A stretch of DNA of 64,000 nt from JBAXXL01 sp038206725. Lineage in GTDB: Bacteria; Bacteroidota; Ignavibacteria; Kapaibacteriales; UBA2268. The position numbers and the translations under genes are program-made. This document shows positions 25,991 to 33,114 of this stretch, in pieces (the first letter of the stretch is position 1; each line of letters begins with the position of its first letter). Where the stretch lies: positions 75,730-139,729 of the forward strand of contig JBBRAO010000002.1 of assembly GCA_038206725.1 (NCBI GenBank), read 5' to 3'. The notes below the pieces were generated by a model. That model had not been told where the DNA came from. It did no database searches and was given only the letters and a program-made list of their open reading frames with translations.

Positions 25991-27610
25991 ATGCAAAAAT
26001 ATATATTGATTTTATTTCTGTTAGTAATAGCGATGGGTTATAGGCTTAGCACACAAGAGCCTGATTTGAGCCAATTGCCGCCGCAAATACCAAAAGACCA
26101 ACAAGATGAATTTTTTATATGCGATGCCGATTCGCAGCGCTGTATTAAAAACATTGCTGAACAAATTGATCAGGTTGTATCGCGAATAAAGAGTGCTCGG
26201 TTTTCCGTATCTATATATTCCATAAACCAAGGTAAATATATATATCGTAAAAATAGTGATTTACCTTTGACTCCGGCTTCAAACACTAAACTTATGACAA
26301 CTTTCTGCGCTTTCGAGGCGTTTGGTAGCTCGTATCCTATTAAAACAGAAGTCCTTACAGATGACGATTATTTGAAGGATTCCATTATTAATGGAAATTT
26401 GTTTATAGTAGGTTATGGTGACGCACTTCTAAAAGTTTCGGATATAGAATATATGGCGGATAAAATTCGCCAAATGGGAATAAAAGAAATAAAAGGTAAT
26501 ATCTATTGCGATGCAAAATATTACGACACCCTTAACAACCGTTTTTTCTACAGCGGCGATCACGACGAAGTAGAACGTTTGCCGCTTATATCGGCATTGA
26601 CAGTTGAGCGAAATGTCGCCACTGTTATAGCCACATCCGGTAACCAAACTGGAAAACCCGTAAATGTGAATATTATACCTCAATCCGAATCCTTCGAAAT
26701 AAATGTTTCTGCCACCGTTCGGGGTGGTAAAAAAAGAAGAGCCGAATTGACTAATCAACCCAGCGAAAAAGTTTATTCCAGAGCAGGGGACGAACTGTAT
26801 GCTAAAGGGCGAAAGAAAAGTTCTATAACCATACAATCGAGAATGGATAAAAAACAAGATAAGCAAAAGTTCTATATCACCGGATCATTATCTGCAAATA
26901 CAACATACTCAATGCAACACTTCATTCAACTACCGCAACTGGCGGTGGGTGGTGCGATGAAAAGCAGGCTGATTTCAGGTGGTGTACGCGTATTAGGAAG
27001 TGTCAAAGATATCTCAGAGTATCCCAAAAAGACAAACGACTTGAACACTTTGAACGTTTTTTCGCGCTCTATTTTAGAAATTTTAAAACCCGTTAACCGC
27101 GATAGCGACAACTTCCTTGCCGAAAACATTTTTAAAATGCTCGGGGCTTATGCGGGAATTAATAATGATTGCGCAAAGGGGGCGAGAAAATACGAGAAAG
27201 AAGTTATGGCACATTATCAAATTCCTTTTGACAAATGTAGTATTAATGACGGTTCCGGTTTGTCGAGACGCAATCTTCTGACAACAAACGTATTAACCCA
27301 GGTTTTAATAAAAGCATATTATTCCGATTTTTATAAAGAGTTTTGCGAAACACTTTCGTTAGCCGGAAAATACGGAACATTACGAAACAGAATGAAAATG
27401 ACTGCCGCCTATAACAACTTGCAAGCAAAAACAGGTACATTGGGTTCGGCAAGCGCTCTATCGGGTTACGTGCGATCATTAGATGGAGAAGTGTTTGTGT
27501 TTTCGTGCATTTTCAATGGTTCCGACGTAGGTACGTACAAGATGACCGAAGATAGAATCGGTTCACTTTTAGCTTCATTTTTTTATGATTCAAAGGATTT
27601 AACAAAATAG
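25991..27610 (+). CDS. dacB: D-alanyl-D-alanine carboxypeptidase/endopeptidase, PBP4 type (S13)
   Basis: Periplasmic penicillin-binding protein that cuts D-Ala peptide bonds in peptidoglycan. N-terminal signal segment MQKYILILFLLVIAMGYRLS. All three S13 active-site motifs are present: SNTK at residues 97-100, SDN in RDSDNFLAENIFK (about 371) and KTG in QAKTGTLGSASALSGY (about 478). The family's inserted domain lies between the first two. At 539 residues it is of normal length. It is probably not part of the recG unit, because it has its own promoter; the next gene starts seven bases after it. Confidence 0.93.
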   Translation: MQKYILILFLLVIAMGYRLSTQEPDLSQLPPQIPKDQQDEFFICDADSQRCIKNIAEQIDQVVSRIKSARFSVSIYSINQGKYIYRKNSDLPLTPASNTKLMTTFCAFEAFGSSYPIKTEVLTDDDYLKDSIINGNLFIVGYGDALLKVSDIEYMADKIRQMGIKEIKGNIYCDAKYYDTLNNRFFYSGDHDEVERLPLISALTVERNVATVIATSGNQTGKPVNVNIIPQSESFEINVSATVRGGKKRRAELTNQPSEKVYSRAGDELYAKGRKKSSITIQSRMDKKQDKQKFYITGSLSANTTYSMQHFIQLPQLAVGGAMKSRLISGGVRVLGSVKDISEYPKKTNDLNTLNVFSRSILEILKPVNRDSDNFLAENIFKMLGAYAGINNDCAKGARKYEKEVMAHYQIPFDKCSINDGSGLSRRNLLTTNVLTQVLIKAYYSDFYKEFCETLSLAGKYGTLRNRMKMTAAYNNLQAKTGTLGSASALSGYVRSLDGEVFVFSCIFNGSDVGTYKMTEDRIGSLLASFFYDSKDLTK

Positions 27611-27617
27611 GTGGTCA

Positions 27618-30600
27618 ATGAGAAAGTTCATATTATTTATTATATACATATTCGTTTCGTCTTGTAATTTATCCGCTCAGGATTACTTTGTGGAAAACAA
27701 AGGGCAATGGTCGGACGAGGTTTTATTTCAAAATCAAGCCACTGGAACTACTACTTGGATTACAAAAAGTTCAGTTGTGTTTGATTACGCTAAGTATTCA
27801 GAGATTTCCGAAAATGAGTATTCTGCTTCAGGGCAGGTGATTAAAATGGAATTTGTGAATTCTAATTTGAATACCCAATATTCGGGCAAACAAAAGCTGA
27901 ACGGCTTCCATAATTATTTTTTAGGGAATGAGTCAAGCAAATGGGCTTCTAAAGCCGCACTTTATAAAGATGCAATGCTAACTAATCTCTACGATGGGAT
28001 TGATTTGAAATTTTATTGGGACGAGGGGGCAATTCGTTACGATTTCATTCTAAGTCCTAAATCCGATCCTAAAGCAATAAATTTAAAATTCACAGGTCAA
28101 GACAAAGTAACCTTAACCGCGGATAACGAATTATGCCTGACGACAAAATTTGGTGAAATCAAGCACACAAAGCTATTTGTTTACCAGATGGCAGAGGGTA
28201 AAAAAGTAGAAGTCAAGTCAGCTTTTGCTACACTTCCAAACAATACATACCAATTTAAAATTGGGGATTATGATAAAACGAAAGAACTTATAATTGATCC
28301 TTTGGTTTATTCCACATATATCGGCACTTCGGATAATGATCGTGCTTTCGAGATGAAATTGGCTCCCGACGGCAAACCTATTATTATTGGATTATCTTGG
28401 CATTCGTCCTACCCAACCAGCATAGGTGCTTATCAAAAAACAGTTATGGGTAACTCTGATGGTATTTTAACAAAAATGAACGACGACGGAACTGCAATCG
28501 AATTCTCTACATTTTATGGCGGATCGCAATGGGATGAACCTCGCGGATTAGATTATGATGCGTCAGGAAACATATATATTGCCGGTGAAACAATATCAAC
28601 CAATTTCCCGGTAACATTACAGGCTTATCAAACAACCGCTGGTGGTAATAATCAAGCCGATGCTTTTGTTATGAAATTTTCCCCCGATGGCAGTCAACTG
28701 ATTTTTTCGACTTATTTAGGGACTAATCAAGCCGACCAAGCCCAGGATTTAAAAATTGATCCAAACGGATTTGTATATGTCATCGGTGAAGCCCGCTCCA
28801 CGGCATTTCCTGTAACAGCTAACGCTCTACAAAAAACTTACAGCAGTGGTCCCGTTGATGGTTTTTTAACCATATTTTCACCTGATGGAAAGAATTTAGT
28901 GTATTCCAGTTTTATTGGCGGTTCGGGCGATGATTTCCCTCGTAAGATTCTTGTTGACGGTGAGTTTGTATATATTGTCGGTCACACACGTTCGACGAAT
29001 TTTCCGATTACTGCCAACGCATACCAAAAAACTATCGGTGGAACCCGAGACGCGTTTTTGATGAAATTTCGCGGGCAGGGTACCGAAGTTGTGTTTTCTA
29101 CTTATGTTGGTGGTAGTTTAGACGATACGGGTATTGGAATGTGCTTTGATGCAAATAAAAATGTAATCTTTACCGGAAATACATTCTCTACGAATTATCC
29201 TATAACAACTAATGCTGTCCAAAAAACTCTTGGCGGCGAAGATGATGTAATGGTGACAAAATTTGACCCAACGGGTAATCTATTGTATTCTACATTTATA
29301 GGCGGCTCGGCAAGCGACAGAGCAAATGATATTCGTTGTGACGCATCGAGTAATTATTACGTAACCGGTATGACCAAATCCGCTAACTACCCAGTTACTT
29401 TAAAAGCCTTGCAAAATAAATATATAAGTAAAGAAGAAGTATTTGTTACAAAACTAAATCCTAACAGTTCAAGTTTGATTTATTCGACTTATCTCGCAGG
29501 TAATAACGAAGATTGGGGACGCGGTATAGCTAATTGGGGCAATACGATTATTATTACCGGATATACCAGTTCAAGTGATTTTGTTACAAGTCCTAATGCC
29601 TTTAATAGAACTTTCTCAGGTAATCGAGATATATTTCTGACTAAGATTGCACCCGTGGAAGGAACTTTGGATAAACCAATACTAACCACACCGGCAAAAG
29701 GTGCGGTGGATGTTGTAATAAATCCAACAATGGTTTGGGGAAAAGTTGATTATGCCGACGCTTATACTTTAGTAGTTGCAAAAGATAAAGATCTGACAAA
29801 TAAAGTATTTTCTCAAACGGGCATTACTACTTTAGAGAAAAAAATTGATACCGATTTGGAAGCAAATAAAAACTATTATTGGGCGGTAACTGCAAAAGCA
29901 GGAACATTGGTAGGGCCGCAATCGGAGGTTTTTTCATTTACTACGGAACTCAATTTATCGGTGCCGACTTTAATTTTACCTATTGACAATGCCGATAATG
30001 TCATTCTAACGCCAAAATTCGTTTGGTCAAAAGAAATAAATACCGATAATTATCATCTACGTCTATTAAATTCCGCTAATCCAAATGATTTTATATTTGA
30101 AAAGCTTTTGCCGAGCGATACAACTTATACTTCTTCAATTACATTGGACGAAGGGAAAGAGTATTTCTGGACTGTTAGAACAGTTTATAAAAGCGAGATA
30201 GGTCCTTGGGCTCCGGTGTCATCATTTACGACAAAATCCATAATAAAAGCACCGGTTTTAGTTTTTCCGGTGAATAAAGTAAAATACGTTCAAACCCAAA
30301 ACACGCTTTTCTATTGGAAAAAGGCAAACCTTGCTACACAATATGAAATCTATATTTACGATGAAGTCGATGCAAAAATGCCAATTAATTCCGGTATAGT
30401 CAGCGATACATTTTATGTAAATAACACTATTTTGGAAAATGCTAAGGTATATTATTGGTCGGTACGGTCGAAATCGGGTAATCAAATAAGCAATTGGTCG
30501 GAATTATTTAGTTTTCAAACTGAAGTTAATTTGGAAAAACCTATTTTGATATCACCCGAGAATTTTTCCAAAGATTTAAGCAAATATCCAAAATTTGTAT

Positions 30601-31352
30601 GGCACAAAGTGAAAAATGCTGTAAAATATAGACTCGAAGTTTTGATTTCCGATGCGGTAGTATATCAAACAGTAACAACAGATACAAGTTTTCAAATGGT
30701 GGAAAATTTGGTGAGCGGAACAGAATATTCCTGGCAAGTAGCCGCTATAGCTATTGATGAAACAGAAAAGTCATCCGAAGTTTGGGAGTTTTCTACTATC
30801 GAAGCATTATTCCCTCCTACATTGGTAAGTCCTGCGGAAATGGCTCAAGTTGACGCCGAAACCGCGACATTCGTGTGGAATAAAGTTCTTAATATCGCTC
30901 AGTATAATATTCAAATTTACAAAAGGCCAGGTCAGGTTTTAGCGGTCGATGAGATTGTTGAAGATACAGTGTTTACAGTTTTAGAACCGCTTCTATATAA
31001 TCAGGGCTATTATTGGCAAGTGTCATATTACCGAGGTGACGAAACAAGCCCTTGGTCGCTTACCAAACGTTTTACAACTTATCCAACTTCGGTTTTGGAT
31101 AACAGCCTTGCCGAAAAGGTAACTATTACGCCTAATCCTGCTAATGATAAAATCTATGTAAAAATAGACGATTTGGTATTAGGGAATTGTGAAATTTCAA
31201 TATACAACTCGTTGGGTGATTTATGTGGAACTTATACAATTAGCGGTCATTCGATTGAAATACCGACTTTCAATATGATTCAGGGATCTTATATCATCAA
31301 AATTGGGTTTAATAATAAATATGTTCTGAAAAACATCCGAATAATTCGGTGA
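27618..31352 (+). CDS. Giant secreted protein: DUF7948, SBBP propeller repeats, five Fn3-like modules, T9SS tail
   Basis: 1,244 residues. Signal peptide MRKFILFIIYIFVSSCNLSAQ. Residues of about 22-220 match the N-terminal domain that precedes SBBP propellers (YFVENKGQWSDEVLFQNQ). Seven or so SBBP repeats follow to about 680, each with a YSTYIGG-like strand and a GETISTNFPVT-like turn. Five Fn3-like modules (about 690-1160) resemble those of the protein at 18-22 kb. The last 75 residues (VTITPNPANDKIYVKI to LKNIRIIR) form a T9SS type A sorting domain. AGGTGG precedes the ATG, seven bases after dacB, so cotranscription is likely. A surface or adhesive role is inference. Confidence 0.85.
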   Translation: MRKFILFIIYIFVSSCNLSAQDYFVENKGQWSDEVLFQNQATGTTTWITKSSVVFDYAKYSEISENEYSASGQVIKMEFVNSNLNTQYSGKQKLNGFHNYFLGNESSKWASKAALYKDAMLTNLYDGIDLKFYWDEGAIRYDFILSPKSDPKAINLKFTGQDKVTLTADNELCLTTKFGEIKHTKLFVYQMAEGKKVEVKSAFATLPNNTYQFKIGDYDKTKELIIDPLVYSTYIGTSDNDRAFEMKLAPDGKPIIIGLSWHSSYPTSIGAYQKTVMGNSDGILTKMNDDGTAIEFSTFYGGSQWDEPRGLDYDASGNIYIAGETISTNFPVTLQAYQTTAGGNNQADAFVMKFSPDGSQLIFSTYLGTNQADQAQDLKIDPNGFVYVIGEARSTAFPVTANALQKTYSSGPVDGFLTIFSPDGKNLVYSSFIGGSGDDFPRKILVDGEFVYIVGHTRSTNFPITANAYQKTIGGTRDAFLMKFRGQGTEVVFSTYVGGSLDDTGIGMCFDANKNVIFTGNTFSTNYPITTNAVQKTLGGEDDVMVTKFDPTGNLLYSTFIGGSASDRANDIRCDASSNYYVTGMTKSANYPVTLKALQNKYISKEEVFVTKLNPNSSSLIYSTYLAGNNEDWGRGIANWGNTIIITGYTSSSDFVTSPNAFNRTFSGNRDIFLTKIAPVEGTLDKPILTTPAKGAVDVVINPTMVWGKVDYADAYTLVVAKDKDLTNKVFSQTGITTLEKKIDTDLEANKNYYWAVTAKAGTLVGPQSEVFSFTTELNLSVPTLILPIDNADNVILTPKFVWSKEINTDNYHLRLLNSANPNDFIFEKLLPSDTTYTSSITLDEGKEYFWTVRTVYKSEIGPWAPVSSFTTKSIIKAPVLVFPVNKVKYVQTQNTLFYWKKANLATQYEIYIYDEVDAKMPINSGIVSDTFYVNNTILENAKVYYWSVRSKSGNQISNWSELFSFQTEVNLEKPILISPENFSKDLSKYPKFVWHKVKNAVKYRLEVLISDAVVYQTVTTDTSFQMVENLVSGTEYSWQVAAIAIDETEKSSEVWEFSTIEALFPPTLVSPAEMAQVDAETATFVWNKVLNIAQYNIQIYKRPGQVLAVDEIVEDTVFTVLEPLLYNQGYYWQVSYYRGDETSPWSLTKRFTTYPTSVLDNSLAEKVTITPNPANDKIYVKIDDLVLGNCEISIYNSLGDLCGTYTISGHSIEIPTFNMIQGSYIIKIGFNNKYVLKNIRIIR

Positions 31353-31391
31353 TATTTGGTCATAATAATTTTTTTATAATACGCGTAAGTC

Positions 31392-31408
31392 ATATATATA
31401 TATATATA
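31392..31408. repeat. Alternating AT tract
   Basis: Seventeen bases of strict AT alternation in the gap after the large T9SS gene. A simple repeat with no evident role. Confidence 0.7.
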
Positions 31409-31495
31409 CTAAATAATCTGTTGCGTCTTTAACATTTATTTTTAAAAATAATGGAAAAATATTTAAATTAATTTTTTTATATGAAAAAAGGATTA

Positions 31496-31503
31496 TATTT
31501 TTG
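31496..31503 (+). promoter_or_regulatory. -7 promoter box TATTTTTG of a short transcription unit
   Basis: Exact TAnnTTTG match in the 610-base gap. Transcription should start near 31510 and meet the terminator at 31613-31656. Confidence 0.45.
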
Positions 31504-31509
31504 TGTATA

Positions 31510-31656
31510 ATATTGTATCGTTTTTTTAGAATTGGATTATTTGATAAAAAAGAGGCGTCGCAGAATATGAAAAAAAGAGAAAAAGCAGGCCATCAACAAA
31601 GAATTTTTTGTTAGGATTGTTAATCAGATATTTAATCTGATGAGCAATCCTTTTTT
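31510..31656 (+). ncRNA. Candidate small RNA or leader-peptide unit
   Basis: About 147 bases bounded by a promoter box and a strong terminator, with no larger gene inside. It includes a 15-codon frame, ATG 31567 to TAG 31614 (MKKREKAGHQQRIFC), with AGAGG eleven bases before the ATG; the TAG overlaps the start of the terminator stem. It could be a small RNA, a small-protein gene, or an attenuated leader of the genes from 31963. I do not recognise any known RNA family. The 5' end is inferred from the box position. Confidence 0.4.
31613..31656 (+). terminator. Strong Rho-independent terminator
   Basis: Outer stem AGGATTG (31613-31619)/CAATCCT (31645-31651), a small internal loop, inner stem ATCAGA (31623-31628)/TCTGAT (31636-31641), then six T (31651-31656). 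It may also end the transcript of the large gene at 31352. Confidence 0.85.
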
Positions 31657-31677
31657 GCATTGCATTAAATTAATGTA

Positions 31678-31806
31678 GTGTGATTAAAAACAGAAGCGAA
31701 TCCACCTGGCAAGTGAATTCGCCCCCTACCGAGTATTCGGCAAAATCCTTGCTTAGAGGATAACTATGTTTTGACGAATTCCACCGGTATATATTTTTAA
31801 TCACAC
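31678..31806 (+). ncRNA. Candidate structured RNA with 13-bp closing helix
   Basis: Bases 31678-31690 (GTGTGATTAAAAA) pair perfectly with 31794-31806, enclosing 103 bases that are more GC-rich than the flanks. Inside are three local hairpins: GCGAAT/ATTCGC extended by CAC/GTG (31696-31722), CCGA/TCGG (31728-31740), and ATCCT/AGGAT (about 31745-31761). A competing helix pairs GTGAATTCG with CGAATTCCAC (about 31775-31784). The shape, a closed multibranch with alternative pairing, suggests a functional RNA. It is not obviously 6S, SRP, tmRNA or a known riboswitch. The strand is inferred from the following genes. A palindromic mobile element is the main alternative. Confidence 0.4.
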
Positions 31807-31962
31807 CTTATAGATTGTTTTATATTTTTATGAGGTGTTTATGGATACGAGTTATTGTGTTATATGGACTTAAATTTATTTAAAATTCTAAAATCTGTAC
31901 TATTAATAAATAAGTGATAGTAGTGTAGAAAGAATTTAATTAAAATTAAAGGAGATATGTAA

Positions 31963-32640
31963 ATGAAGACAATGAGAAAGTTTAGTCTATTATTGGCTAT
32001 ATTAATAACAATTTTTGCAATTGGCGATATTAAAGCACAATATATAAGTGAACCTTGTCTGCCGGATTGCACAGGAAGCACTTGGGTTCCTGCATTTCCA
32101 AACCCTGCTAATGAAACTACAATTATAATTTGCACAGATGACGACCATACCTATAGTGTAAAAGTACGTTGGCGTATGAGATATGCTTGTAATATGTATT
32201 GGGATTATTACATAGAATGTATAGGTCTTGATATTTATACCTTAGCTCCGTGTTACAACCAATTAAGTACTGCTGAAATAATAAATGATATAACATTGAA
32301 ATTTATAACGTTAAACCCAGGTAATTTTCCACCTTTACTACCACGAGACCCATGTGAAAATAATTGGAGAGTTATGAAAGGTGGATGTTGGAGATATGCT
32401 GAACTACCAGGAGGTGTTGGTGGTGGCATTATTCAACCGATTGAATTTGAAGAAATCCATTACAATTATATTTGGTTTTTTGTTCCTTGTACAACATCAC
32501 AATGTTGTTTAGAGTATTTTACAGTATGCATTGTTAATGGCGTGAGAACGATAACAAACACTGGCTTTTTGCCACCTGCTAATTGTGGTGAAAATCCACA
32601 AGATGGATGTGAACCAACGTGTCGCACTATATATAGATAA
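31963..32640 (+). CDS. Cysteine-rich secreted protein of unknown function
   Basis: 225 residues. AAAGGAGA lies eight bases before the ATG, and a second in-frame ATG follows three codons later. Signal peptide to about residue 25 (MRKFSLLLAILITIFAIGDIKAQ). The mature part is rich in Cys (about 17), Pro and aromatic residues (YACNMYWDYYIEC, VPCTTSQCCLEYF, NPQDGCEPTCR), which implies several disulphides outside the cytoplasm. No known domain was recognised. No T9SS tail is obvious. The next two genes are co-oriented and probably cotranscribed. Confidence 0.7.
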   Translation: MKTMRKFSLLLAILITIFAIGDIKAQYISEPCLPDCTGSTWVPAFPNPANETTIIICTDDDHTYSVKVRWRMRYACNMYWDYYIECIGLDIYTLAPCYNQLSTAEIINDITLKFITLNPGNFPPLLPRDPCENNWRVMKGGCWRYAELPGGVGGGIIQPIEFEEIHYNYIWFFVPCTTSQCCLEYFTVCIVNGVRTITNTGFLPPANCGENPQDGCEPTCRTIYR

Positions 32641-32651
32641 GGAGAATTAAT

Positions 32652-33056
32652 ATGAGAAGTATTCAGATTGTATTTGTTATGTTGCTTTTATCTTCGATTT
32701 CGGTATTATCATCAGATGCGATATTTACAAATATTGATGGAAAAAAATTCCGTTGTAATGAAGGAAATTGCAAATTTGTTGCAATTCCTGAAATGAAAAA
32801 TCAATTCGTAAATTTAAATAATGTTTTGTTTGTTTATAATGGAAACATCAAAAAATGGGAAAAATTGATCCAAAAAGAATCAATGAACTTCTATTGCGAA
32901 AATTCAAGTTACTTAAATAAACTATTAATAAAATTGAATTTAACGAAAGATAAACTAATACAAATCGAAACATTTGGCAAGTTTTATTCAGAAAAATATT
33001 ATTATGATTTACCCGAGAATTATCAATCAGGTATAATAATTTTGAAAAATAAATAA
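32652..33056 (+). CDS. Small secreted protein of unknown function
   Basis: 134 residues, starting 11 bases after the previous stop behind AAGGAG. Signal peptide MRSIQIVFVMLLLSSISVLSSD. The mature part is lysine/asparagine rich, with three cysteines (FRCNEGNCKF, NFYCENSS). Hydrophobic and charged residues alternate, and no family was recognised. Operon context suggests it works with the Cys-rich protein before it and the T9SS protein after it. Confidence 0.65.
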   Translation: MRSIQIVFVMLLLSSISVLSSDAIFTNIDGKKFRCNEGNCKFVAIPEMKNQFVNLNNVLFVYNGNIKKWEKLIQKESMNFYCENSSYLNKLLIKLNLTKDKLIQIETFGKFYSEKYYYDLPENYQSGIIILKNK

Positions 33057-33062
33057 TTATTA

Positions 33063-33091
33063 TGGAGAAGTATCGTTTTGGTACTTCTCCA
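33063..33091 (+). promoter_or_regulatory. Intercistronic hairpin before the T9SS gene
   Basis: Ten-bp perfect stem TGGAGAAGTA (33063-33072)/TACTTCTCCA (33082-33091) with a nine-base loop; no T run follows. The right arm TCTCC could also pair with GGAGA of the next gene's SD (33104-33108). It may stabilise the mRNA, limit read-through or affect translation. Confidence 0.45.
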
Positions 33092-33114
33092 TTTATTATA
33101 TAAAGGAGAGTTTT

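Noticed and set aside
31392..31408. AT tract as an origin or unwinding element
   Set aside because: It is short, with no DnaA-box cluster nearby; a simple repeat explains it.
31678..31806. Miniature inverted-repeat element (MITE) instead of an RNA
   Set aside because: The 13-bp ends would fit, but no target-site duplication flanks them, and no second copy was seen in the window. Kept as an alternative to the RNA view.
31678..31806. 6S, SRP or known riboswitch RNA
   Set aside because: I could not find the conserved sequence of 6S or SRP RNA, or the core of any riboswitch class that I know; I therefore give no family name.
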